IMG/VR virus record: IMGVR_UViG_3300021961_000206
Coordinates: 1 to 41,947 of that record
DNA from: a virus
DNA: 41,947 nt
Strand: one strand, 5' to 3'
Shown here piece by piece: positions 5,714-11,143 of the stretch (the first letter of the stretch is position 1; each line of letters opens with the position of its first letter). Below the pieces are notes generated by a model. The model was not told where the DNA came from and did no database searches. It saw only the letters and a program-made list of their open reading frames with translations. Made by a program: the position numbers and the translations under genes.

Positions 5714-5941
5714 ATGCAATTAATTTTCCGTACCCGTGAAAGCTACCTTGCCGAAAGATTGAATCTACAAATGTTAGATACAGAAGAATTACAAACGTTA
5801 TTAAAAGATTTATACCATAAGAGATATGTTGATCAGGATATAAATTATGAATCTGCTTACCGACTCGCTTCTTCCGTTTACGTTCATAGGACTCGAGAGA
5901 ATTACCCTTTAGTCTTTCATATGAAAAACTTTATAGGATAG
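5714..5941 (+). CDS. Hypothetical protein, 75 aa
   Basis: A 75-residue protein from ATG 5714 (MQLIFRTRESYLAERLNLQM...). The frame is open upstream to an ATG at 5666 inside the previous gene, but the 5714 start avoids the overlap and gives a natural N-terminus. The protein is helical, with a stretch TEELQTLLKDLYHKRYVDQD followed by a second helical part. No family recognised. No promoter of its own; operon with 5437. Confidence 0.65.
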   Translation: MQLIFRTRESYLAERLNLQMLDTEELQTLLKDLYHKRYVDQDINYESAYRLASSVYVHRTRENYPLVFHMKNFIG

Positions 5942-5971
5942 TTGGTAAAATGAAAAAAATTTCTTAATTTG
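5942..5971 (+). promoter_or_regulatory. Putative second-class promoter for the 5997 gene
   Basis: TTGGT (5942-5946), 17 bases containing ATGAAAAAAA, then TTAATTTG (5964-5971). It lacks TATCTTTAG but shares its layout and poly-A core with the element at 12833-12862. The -7 is close to the Bacteroidetes consensus TAnnTTTG. Confidence 0.45.
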
Positions 5972-5996
5972 AATTATAACCAAAAAACATATTGTT

Positions 5997-6221
5997 ATGG
6001 CATTTCAAAAACTCAACACCGTTTACAAGATCGTAGCTTATACGGAAGCTAAACGACACGGTGACGTTACTCGCATTGCTCTAGAGACTGGTTTCACTCC
6101 AGCAATGGTATCCATGACCCTTCGTGGACTCCGCAACAATGAATCTATCGTAAACAAAGCTTATCGCCTTGTGAAGGATAGGCAAACGAACTTGCAGAGG
6201 CTTACAACAGCTACTGCTTAA
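5997..6221 (+). CDS. Small HTH-like protein, 74 aa
   Basis: A 74-residue basic protein. Residues about 8-48 contain KIVAYTEAKRHGDVTRIALE followed by TGFTPAMVSMTLRGLRNN, a good match in shape to a helix-turn-helix: helix, GDVTRIALETGFTPAMVS turn and recognition helix. It is probably a DNA-binding regulator. It is expressed from a different promoter type than its neighbours and ends at a strong terminator, so it is an independent unit. It could control the switch between early and later transcription; this is inference. Confidence 0.7.
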   Translation: MAFQKLNTVYKIVAYTEAKRHGDVTRIALETGFTPAMVSMTLRGLRNNESIVNKAYRLVKDRQTNLQRLTTATA

Positions 6222-6244
6222 GATTCATACTTTTGATTTTAAAC

Positions 6245-6277
6245 GAGCCGATGTTTCTACATCAGGCTCTTTTTTTG
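6245..6277 (+). terminator. Rho-independent terminator after the 5997 gene
   Basis: GAGCC-GATGT pairs with ACATC-A-GGCTC around TTCT, followed by seven T. Confidence 0.9.
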
Positions 6278-6290
6278 TTTAAAAATAAAG

Positions 6291-6322
6291 TTGCCGAAAT
6301 GGAAATAGGTTCGTACCTTTAG
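6291..6322 (+). promoter_or_regulatory. Early promoter for the 6322-6407 element
   Basis: TTGCC (6291-6295), 18 bases, TACCTTTAG (6314-6322). It is followed by an 80-base stretch with no normal gene and then another promoter. Confidence 0.75.
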
Positions 6323-6407
6323 TGGGTCATCAGGACAGGCGCCCGAAAAGAAAGGGTGGAGAGATCAGACGGAGGTTACACGAAAGTTTTTCTTTGTAGT
6401 TTTTTAA
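6322..6407 (+). ncRNA. Candidate small RNA (or basic microprotein)
   Basis: About 85 bases between a full early promoter and the next promoter, ending in a hairpin and T-run (6383-6407), so it looks like a discrete short transcript. CGCCC (6340-6344) can pair with GGGTG (6354-6358). It shares AAAAGAA, AAGGGYGG and GATCAGACG with the leftward element at 541-626. The usual ATCAAAGTTATG leader is missing. A 25-codon frame from GTG 6322 to TAG 6399 would give an Arg/Lys-rich peptide (PKRKGGEIRRR in the middle), so a microprotein is the alternative. Confidence 0.5.
6383..6407 (+). terminator. Terminator of the 6322 element
   Basis: ACACGAAAG pairs, with bulges, to CTTTGTAGT, followed by six T. 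Confidence 0.55.
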
Positions 6408-6415
6408 AAAAAAAG

Positions 6416-6447
6416 TTGCCGAAATGGAATAAAGGCCTTATCTTTAG
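6416..6447 (+). promoter_or_regulatory. Early promoter for the 6469 gene
   Basis: TTGCC (6416-6420), 18 bases, TATCTTTAG (6439-6447). Confidence 0.75.
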
Positions 6448-6468
6448 GTATAATTAAAAATCAAAGAT

Positions 6469-6663
6469 ATGAGCACACAATTAGTACAAGAAGCATTAGA
6501 TTTATTCGTTCAAACAATGCCGTTAGAAGATATGGCTGCTGACCATCCGATGTTTGATCAGTTGTATGATAAAGAGTGTAAGATATTTGAATTGTTTGGT
6601 CATATGACAGAGGATGAACATAACGCATATCGTAAAGCGGTTCAAGCATTACGCGGTCATTGA
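6469..6663 (+). CDS. Hypothetical acidic protein, 64 aa
   Basis: A 64-residue acidic helical protein (MSTQLVQEALDLFVQTMPLE...) with a C-terminal helix HMTEDEHNAYRKAVQALRGH. It has no recognised family. Its last codons form the left arm of the terminator at 6652-6680, so gene end and terminator overlap, as at 162. Confidence 0.75.
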   Translation: MSTQLVQEALDLFVQTMPLEDMAADHPMFDQLYDKECKIFELFGHMTEDEHNAYRKAVQALRGH

Positions 6664-6680
6664 TCGACCGCGACTCTTTT
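6652..6680 (+). terminator. Terminator overlapping the end of the 6469 gene
   Basis: CGCGGTC (6652-6658) pairs perfectly with GACCGCG (6666-6672), followed by ACTCTTTT. A second hairpin follows in the promoter at 6691. Confidence 0.7.
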
Positions 6681-6690
6681 CAAAAAAAAG

Positions 6691-6722
6691 TTGCCTCTTC
6701 GGAGGCTTCTTTCTACCTTTAG
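6691..6722 (+). promoter_or_regulatory. Early promoter with embedded terminator hairpin
   Basis: TTGCC (6691-6695), 18 bases, TACCTTTAG (6714-6722). GCCTC-TTCG-GAGGC (6693-6706) plus TTCTTTC lies in the spacer. Confidence 0.75.
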
Positions 6723-6743
6723 TGCAAATCAAAAATCAAAGTT

Positions 6744-7088
6744 ATGAAATTCGAAATTGCTAGTCTACGCGCTGAGTATGAGCCTTATCGTTCAAGGAAG
6801 AATGAACCTTTCAAAGCAGCCAATAAGATGTATATTTGGCCTGAAGGAGAATCTGTTCTAAACAATCTCTATAACCGCCATGATCGTCCTGCTAAGATTT
6901 GGAAGGAAGAGTTGATACCAGCTATCCTTGAGAAGTTAAAAGAAACTGATCCTAGTATCTATGAAGCAGTAAAGGATGAGAAGTGGGGTTGGAGACAGAA
7001 GTGCGGATGCTCATGTCCTTGTTCCCCTGGCTTCGTCGGAGCTAAAGGAGGGCAATATAGCATTTCAGCAAGTATAAAATTTAGTTGA
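6744..7088 (+). CDS. Hypothetical protein with Cys cluster, 114 aa
   Basis: A 114-residue basic protein. The N-terminal part reads MKFEIASLRAEYEPYRSRKN and EPFKAANKMYIWPEGESV. The C-terminal part has KWGWRQKCGCSCPCSPGF, four Cys within seven residues, probably a metal site. Proteins of this layout with GCSCxCSPGF occur as conserved phage hypotheticals; I do not know a function. Start set by the promoter and the standard leader. Confidence 0.75.
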   Translation: MKFEIASLRAEYEPYRSRKNEPFKAANKMYIWPEGESVLNNLYNRHDRPAKIWKEELIPAILEKLKETDPSIYEAVKDEKWGWRQKCGCSCPCSPGFVGAKGGQYSISASIKFS

Positions 7089-7095
7089 AAAAAGG

Positions 7096-7127
7096 TTGCC
7101 TCTTCGGAGGCTCCTTCCTATCTTTAG
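7096..7127 (+). promoter_or_regulatory. Early promoter with embedded hairpin
   Basis: TTGCC (7096-7100), 18 bases, TATCTTTAG (7119-7127). GCCTC-TTCG-GAGGC (7098-7111) lies in the spacer, with a weaker T-tract (TCCTTCC). Confidence 0.75.
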
Positions 7128-7148
7128 TGCAAATCAAAAATCAAAGTT

Positions 7149-7370
7149 ATGGAACAAATCAAAACCTTGCTAGAAAGAGCTACTTCAGAGTTAAGAGAGA
7201 AGATGGAAGCTTACGAAGAGAGTTATCCTAGTTCAGGAGCTGCTCTTAGAACAACACTCTCAAAACACTACTTCGTTTCAGACCTTCCTTATGGATATGT
7301 AATTGACATTGAAAGTCTTTACCTAGGAAAGAAGGTTAATATCTTCGATAAATTTCGAACTATTAATTGA
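7149..7370 (+). CDS. Hypothetical protein, 73 aa
   Basis: A 73-residue protein (MEQIKTLLERATSELREKME...) with an N-terminal amphipathic, Glu-rich helix, possibly a coiled coil over residues 1-25, then a mixed C-terminal part. No family recognised. Own promoter; its stop is followed directly by the next hairpin promoter. Confidence 0.75.
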   Translation: MEQIKTLLERATSELREKMEAYEESYPSSGAALRTTLSKHYFVSDLPYGYVIDIESLYLGKKVNIFDKFRTIN

Positions 7371-7376
7371 AAAGAG

Positions 7377-7408
7377 TTGCCTCTTCGGAGGCTTCTTTCT
7401 ATCTTTAT
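7377..7408 (+). promoter_or_regulatory. Early promoter with embedded terminator hairpin
   Basis: TTGCC (7377-7381), 18 bases, TATCTTTAT (7400-7408). GCCTC-TTCG-GAGGC (7379-7392) followed by TTCTTTC. The block is nearly identical to those at 2032 and 6691. Confidence 0.75.
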
Positions 7409-7429
7409 GGCAAATCAAAAATAAAAGTT

Positions 7430-8236
7430 ATGAAAAGTTCATTAAAAATGACAGCACTGACTCTCGAAGAGGTTAAGCAAAATGCTCCTCAAGCCTTCGC
7501 CTCTGCTCCTAGGCCTGGTGTATCCAAGAAGTACTCTTTCCTTCCTACCTCTCGTATCATCGAAGATATGGATAGGTTGGGATGGAAAGTATCTCAAGCC
7601 AAGACTAATCGTTCACGTACTGAAGTAGCTAGGGAGTTTGGTAATCATGTTATCAAGTTCTTTCATCCAGAAGTATTCATCAAAGATCAAGACGGAAACG
7701 TTGAATCTTATATCAACATCGTTGTGATGAATAATCATATGGGTATGGGTAGCTTTAAATTTGAATTGGGTATCTTTCGCCTGGTATGCTCTAACGGCCT
7801 TGTTGTTAAGGATAAGGATATGGGAGGCTTTAATCTTCGTCATAGCGGCTATTCTTTCGAAGAGCTTCAGACTACTCTCAATCAAGCCATTGAGCGTTTG
7901 CCTGACTTGGTAGGCCGTATCAATCAATTCAACCAGATCATTATGTCTAAGGAAGCACAGAGAGAGTTCGCTCAGAAAGCTTTCGCTCTTAGGTCCTATC
8001 AAGATAGGATGATGACTGAGGAAGAGTTGACTGAGTTCCTTACTCCAAGAAGGAAAGAAGATCAAGGCGATAGTCTTTGGACAGTTCTGAATAGAGTTCA
8101 AGAGAGCGTATTGCAGGGTGGTTACCATATCACTAATAAGAAGAATAAGATACGCAGGGCTAAGTCGATTAAGAATATCCAGAAGGATGTTCAACTCAAT
8201 CAACAGATCTGGGAACTGGGCATGCAGTATGCCTGA
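7430..8236 (+). CDS. DUF932-family phage/plasmid-like protein
   Basis: A 268-residue protein from ATG 7430, chosen because it follows the promoter and leader; the frame is open upstream to 7367 through the promoter. The order of motifs fits the DUF932 (TIGR03299-like) family: an N-terminal region with KYSFLPTSRIIEDMDRLGWK, the central FELGIFRLVCSNGLVV and a late VLNRVQESVLQGG. The family is widespread on plasmids and phages; its biochemical role is not established. At 268 residues it is near the usual length. It has stronger codon-level GC than its small neighbours. It is followed by a terminator. Confidence 0.85.
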   Translation: MKSSLKMTALTLEEVKQNAPQAFASAPRPGVSKKYSFLPTSRIIEDMDRLGWKVSQAKTNRSRTEVAREFGNHVIKFFHPEVFIKDQDGNVESYINIVVMNNHMGMGSFKFELGIFRLVCSNGLVVKDKDMGGFNLRHSGYSFEELQTTLNQAIERLPDLVGRINQFNQIIMSKEAQREFAQKAFALRSYQDRMMTEEELTEFLTPRRKEDQGDSLWTVLNRVQESVLQGGYHITNKKNKIRRAKSIKNIQKDVQLNQQIWELGMQYA

Positions 8237-8247
8237 TAAGAGATAGA

Positions 8248-8279
8248 AGAGAGCCGGTTAAGGCCGGCCTCTTTCTTTT
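8248..8279 (+). terminator. Terminator after the DUF932 gene
   Basis: AGAG-A-GCCGG pairs with CCGGC-CTCT around TTAAGG, followed by TTCTTTT. The T-tract runs straight into the -33 TTGC of the next promoter. Confidence 0.8.
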
Positions 8280-8309
8280 GCTAGTCCGGTATTAATTATG
8301 TATCTTTAG
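8278..8309 (+). promoter_or_regulatory. Early promoter for the 8328 gene
   Basis: TTGCT (8278-8282), 18 bases, TATCTTTAG (8301-8309). The spacer has TCCGG but otherwise differs from the common core. Confidence 0.7.
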
Positions 8310-8327
8310 TGTATTAAAATCAATAAC

Positions 8328-8540
8328 ATGATCACAACATCAGTAGAGAGATTAGAACAAATAGAGCAAGAACGTCAAGAAGTATTCGCCGATGTAGCCT
8401 TCCAAGAATGGATGAAAGAGCTAGGGGTAAGTAGATTGGCTAGTAAGCCTGTAGATAGGTCTAGGTATATGATGAGCCTCTGGACGGATAAGAATGGTAT
8501 GAGGAATAGTTTCAACCGTGTAATCAATAATCTAAAATAA
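8328..8540 (+). CDS. Hypothetical protein, 70 aa
   Basis: A 70-residue charged helical protein (MITTSVERLEQIEQERQEVF...) with an N-terminal coiled-coil-like helix and a basic C-terminus (GMRNSFNRVINNLK). No family recognised. First gene of a two-gene operon with 8546. Confidence 0.75.
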   Translation: MITTSVERLEQIEQERQEVFADVAFQEWMKELGVSRLASKPVDRSRYMMSLWTDKNGMRNSFNRVINNLK

Positions 8541-8545
8541 CAGTT

Positions 8546-8911
8546 ATGACAGAAAAGTACATCAGTACCCTAGCCGTGGCCTTTGACATGAATGAAGAAG
8601 ACGCCTACACTTTAGTTAAGGACAAGCTAACCGCTAACAACCTTACGAGCTTCTTGGAGATGATTACTACCCAAGACTCAATCAACGGAAAGACTACTAC
8701 CGAAGTGATTGAAGACCTAACCACTCAATACAAAGTGTATGGTGAAGTCAAACAAAGACTCCTCAGGGTATCTTCCTTCGCTAAGAGGTTTAATCAAGGT
8801 AACTACCTTATCGTTACTAGTAATGATACCTCTGCAGTGAGAGACGGTATAGCGATAGGAGACATGACAAACGGTAAGGCGCTAGTAAAAAAAGCCTATA
8901 AGATCGGATAA
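8546..8911 (+). CDS. Hypothetical protein, 121 aa
   Basis: A 121-residue protein (MTEKYISTLAVAFDMNEEDA...) with a helical first half and a second half with strands (GNYLIVTSNDTSAVRDGIAI). No motif recognised. It starts 5 bases after the stop of the 8328 gene, so the two are co-transcribed. Confidence 0.75.
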   Translation: MTEKYISTLAVAFDMNEEDAYTLVKDKLTANNLTSFLEMITTQDSINGKTTTEVIEDLTTQYKVYGEVKQRLLRVSSFAKRFNQGNYLIVTSNDTSAVRDGIAIGDMTNGKALVKKAYKIG

Positions 8912-8915
8912 AGAG

Positions 8916-8947
8916 TTGGCGGCCTGAAATATGGCCGCTACCTTTAG
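8916..8947 (+). promoter_or_regulatory. Early promoter with perfect GC-rich inverted repeat in the spacer
   Basis: TTGGC (8916-8920), 18 bases, TACCTTTAG (8939-8947). GCGGCC (8919-8924) pairs with GGCCGC (8933-8938) around TGAAATAT. There is no T-tract, so it is not a normal terminator. Confidence 0.7.
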
Positions 8948-9103
8948 GTCGCAGATGAAGACAGTCGTAGGCAGGTGAGGGCAGATGATGGCAGTATAAC
9001 ACCACCGTAATTACAGCTACTAACGGGGTGATAGCGAAAACCGCTGCGCTGAGTGATGAAATACCCTCGGGCGAAATTTCTAATAACCTAAAAATATATA
9101 TCA
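8948..9103 (+). ncRNA. Structured 155-base leader of the 9104 gene
   Basis: All other early genes here have leaders of about 15-40 bases; this one is about 155. It contains three GCAG-started 10-base units in tandem (about 8970-9000), a stem CACC-A-CCGT/ACGG-GGTG (about 9000-9031) and a small AGCG/CGCT hairpin (about 9032-9045). Only very short open frames are present. It could be a regulatory leader or a separate small RNA. I cannot match it to a known riboswitch. Confidence 0.45.
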
Positions 9104-9319
9104 ATGCTTAGTAATTTAAGTGTTCGATCCAAATTAGAAATAGGTTATCATTTCATTCACAACGGAAGCTATCATACCATTGATGGATTATATCGTAATA
9201 AACTCCACTGTCTCACCCAAGATGGTGGTAGTTATTTCATGACTTATGCCTATTTTCAGAATACCAATCACTTTAAGTCTCGGTATTTAAATTTCCCTAA
9301 AAAGAAGGCTAGTATTTGA
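9104..9319 (+). CDS. Hypothetical protein, 71 aa
   Basis: A 71-residue basic protein rich in Tyr, His, Asn and Phe (MLSNLSVRSKLEIGYHFIHN...). It ends in a Lys-rich tail (FPKKKASI). The pattern of short strands suggests a small beta protein. No family recognised. It follows the unusual long leader 8948-9103. Confidence 0.7.
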   Translation: MLSNLSVRSKLEIGYHFIHNGSYHTIDGLYRNKLHCLTQDGGSYFMTYAYFQNTNHFKSRYLNFPKKKASI

Positions 9320-9418
9320 AATCACCTTTTCCGTCTACGTATTATAGATTTGTGATCAATCTCGCGGTAAAAATTTTGTAATTAAGTAAAATATATATAA
9401 GTACTAAATTAATTAAAT
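9320..9418 (+). other. AT-rich non-coding gap
   Basis: About 100 bases without a gene. It contains TAGATTTG at 9345-9352, a perfect match to the Bacteroidetes -7 TAnnTTTG, but I see no convincing -33 box at the right distance. Possibly a weak host-type promoter for the 9419 gene. Confidence 0.3.
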
Positions 9419-9607
9419 ATGAAAAAGCTCCAACACGCCGTTCTCATTATCAGTTTTATTGCTACCATGGCAAAGGCTATTTCAGGTTATTATATGAATA
9501 CCGATTATGTTTGGCCTTTAATTGCGGGAATGTGGATTTTAAGTTCCTATAGTGGTTTTCTTCTCAATAACAATCTCGAGAAGAAGCTACGCAAGTATGA
9601 GGATTAA
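9419..9607 (+). CDS. Small membrane protein, 62 aa
   Basis: A 62-residue protein (MKKLQHAVLIISFIATMAKA...) with two hydrophobic segments, about residues 6-22 and 31-50 (YVWPLIAGMWILSSYSGFLL), and a charged C-terminal tail (EKKLRKYED). This is a two-helix inner-membrane topology. No family recognised. Confidence 0.65.
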   Translation: MKKLQHAVLIISFIATMAKAISGYYMNTDYVWPLIAGMWILSSYSGFLLNNNLEKKLRKYED

Positions 9608-9633
9608 TTTATATATCTAAATCGCAAAGGATC

Positions 9634-9903
9634 ATGATTCGTATCACTCCAGAACAGGCTGTAAATTACATACCTCTCATTTCAGGCGATCCCCGTCTCT
9701 GTAAGAGAGCCCTGGCCTTCACCCTCACTCCGTGTCTAGATCCAGGTTGGGAGGGGTGGGAGAATGTTACGTACTACACCGATAACTCTATCCCTGCATA
9801 TCAATTGCATCCTCTTGAGGTAATGTACGATCAATGGAAGGATCTAGATGTGGTAGAAGACCTGGAGAAATTAAAGGAGAATAGGTCTGATGAAGAAGAA
9901 TAA
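9634..9903 (+). CDS. Hypothetical acidic protein, 89 aa
   Basis: An 89-residue protein (MIRITPEQAVNYIPLISGDP...) rich in Trp and Tyr, with an acidic Glu/Asp tail (KENRSDEEE). No family recognised. Its last 14 bases overlap the start of the next gene, which suggests translational coupling. Confidence 0.7.
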   Translation: MIRITPEQAVNYIPLISGDPRLCKRALAFTLTPCLDPGWEGWENVTYYTDNSIPAYQLHPLEVMYDQWKDLDVVEDLEKLKENRSDEEE

Positions 9904-10159
9904 ACCCCTCAAGGGTCTCTCTGAGACAGGTATGATGATATCGGCTCCCTGGAATCCAAATCGTGAATTATCGTTCGTGGATATTGTCGTACGAGAACTA
10001 CAAAAACTATCGGATGAGGGTAGTATTCTACCATCCGAATATAGTAGGGGAGTGGATTTGGCTCGTGGACAAACAAAAGTACTAAACGCTATATATAGCA
10101 AGAATGCGACAGGGCTCCAACAGGCTGTCTTATTTCTACTCCGTCAAATTCGAAAGTAG
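9890..10159 (+). CDS. Hypothetical basic protein, 89 aa
   Basis: An 89-residue protein (MKKNKPLKGLSETGMMISAP...) with a helical C-terminal half (DLARGQTKVLNAIYSKNATG, then LQQAVLFLLRQIRK). No motif recognised. It overlaps the previous gene by 14 bases and is followed by a TATTTATT boundary motif (10161-10168). Confidence 0.7.
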   Translation: MKKNKPLKGLSETGMMISAPWNPNRELSFVDIVVRELQKLSDEGSILPSEYSRGVDLARGQTKVLNAIYSKNATGLQQAVLFLLRQIRK

Positions 10160-10160
10160 A

Positions 10161-10168
10161 TATTTATT
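10161..10168 (+). promoter_or_regulatory. Late-type gene-boundary motif TATTTATT
   Basis: It lies 3 bases before the ATG of the 10172 gene and directly after the preceding stop codon. The same motif stands before other late genes (see the finding). Confidence 0.4.
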
Positions 10169-10171
10169 AAC

Positions 10172-10417
10172 ATGGCATTGAGTAATAAATCATCTAGATT
10201 CGCTTCACCGGCAACGGAAAATCCTTTAAATAATAGTTATCAAACTTCTTTATTCGAGGAGAAGGCAGGGTCTCTCTCTGCTTATGCTGGTTTTGAAGCT
10301 AATAATAACGGTATGGTACCGGGCGGTACTTTAGAGTATACTTCTCCTCCCGTTCCTACAACCACCACTACAACGACGACTACTACTAGTACTACAACCA
10401 CCACAACAACTGTATAA
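10172..10417 (+). CDS. Small structural-type protein with Thr-rich C-terminus
   Basis: An 81-residue protein. Residues 1-60 (MALSNKSSRFASPATENPLN...) are Ser/Asn/Gly-rich, as in phage virion proteins. Residues about 63-80 are almost pure Thr with one Ser, after a Pro (PVPTTTT...). The Thr codons are mixed (ACC, ACT, ACA, ACG), so the tract is kept at protein level and is not simple DNA slippage. The tail resembles the mucin-like stalk of the 29951 protein and may be glycosylated or act as a linker. No known family. Confidence 0.65.
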   Translation: MALSNKSSRFASPATENPLNNSYQTSLFEEKAGSLSAYAGFEANNNGMVPGGTLEYTSPPVPTTTTTTTTTTSTTTTTTTV

Positions 10418-10418
10418 A

Positions 10419-11081
10419 GTGAAAAACAAACAACCATTAAACGAACGTAAGCAATTGATGAAAATTGCTGGTCTTTTAAAAGAAGCTAAGAACTCTGCCT
10501 ATGGCGGTACAGACTCTATTCCTGACCTTGAATTTGAATTTAACGGAAAAGAGTATATGGCTAGCGTAACAGTCAATTTTGATTTTGATTGGGATTCTGA
10601 AGATGGAATCTACAACTATGATCAGACTGTCGAAGTAGATAAACTCGCAGTTTATGACGGTAATGAATATGTTCCTACAGAAGATAGTAGTGAAATTGCT
10701 GCAGTACAGAATCTTCTTAACACCGATCCAGTACTCTCTAGGCAAATTGAAAAATACGTTGATACTAGTAGTGCAGAGCCTGATGTAGATGATAGCTATG
10801 ATGAAATGTTTGATGATCTTGAAGAGGATTCTGACTACGATATGGGCACTCCTTCTGGTGATACCGACGCTATGAATATTGGTGAAGCTAATAAAATGTA
10901 TAGCTATACTACCATGAACGATATGGACGATGTTCTATACCTAGTTGATGAATTAATCGACTATATGGGAAATCGTGCTGATTCAGAAGACGAGGGCGGT
11001 ATGAATGAAGAAGGGCGACTATTAAGCAGTCTTGAAGATGCTAAAAGTTTCTTAGAAGGATTGCAGCGCGGTAAGAAATAA
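10419..11081 (+). CDS. Acidic protein with (L)LKE leader, 220 aa
   Basis: A 220-residue acidic protein starting at GTG 10419, one base after the upstream stop. An ATG at 10458 is an alternative start and would give MKIAGLLKEAKNSAYGG, an N-terminus that fits the (I/L)LxE leader pattern seen in other genes here. The middle is strongly acidic (DSYDEMFDDLEEDSDYD). The C-terminal part has MNDMDDVLYLVDELIDYMGN. No family recognised. By analogy with T4 internal proteins it could be head-packed; this is inference. Confidence 0.65.
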   Translation: MKNKQPLNERKQLMKIAGLLKEAKNSAYGGTDSIPDLEFEFNGKEYMASVTVNFDFDWDSEDGIYNYDQTVEVDKLAVYDGNEYVPTEDSSEIAAVQNLLNTDPVLSRQIEKYVDTSSAEPDVDDSYDEMFDDLEEDSDYDMGTPSGDTDAMNIGEANKMYSYTTMNDMDDVLYLVDELIDYMGNRADSEDEGGMNEEGRLLSSLEDAKSFLEGLQRGKK

Positions 11082-11109
11082 TCCAGTACTTATATAAATT
11101 AAATGTGAG

Positions 11110-11128
11110 TGTCCTTTTCTAAAGGACA
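11110..11128 (+). terminator. Perfect 8-bp hairpin between late genes
   Basis: TGTCCTTT (11110-11117), loop TCT, AAAGGACA (11121-11128), then TTCCTATTTATA. The T-tract is weak. It may be a partial terminator or an mRNA stabiliser just before a boundary motif. Confidence 0.5.
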
Positions 11129-11132
11129 TTCC

Positions 11133-11140
11133 TATTTATA
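11133..11140 (+). promoter_or_regulatory. Late-type gene-boundary motif TATTTATA
   Basis: It lies 3 bases before the ATG at 11144, right after the hairpin at 11110-11128. Confidence 0.4.
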
Positions 11141-11143
11141 TAC

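Noticed and set aside
7613-8203. 196-codon minus-strand frame opposite the DUF932 gene
   Set aside because: The plus-strand frame has a clear family match, promoter and terminator. The minus frame is a codon-bias shadow.
9345-9352. Host-type promoter TAGATTTG before the 9419 gene
   Set aside because: The -7 is perfect but no -33 box lies at a suitable distance, so it is only noted in the gap entry.
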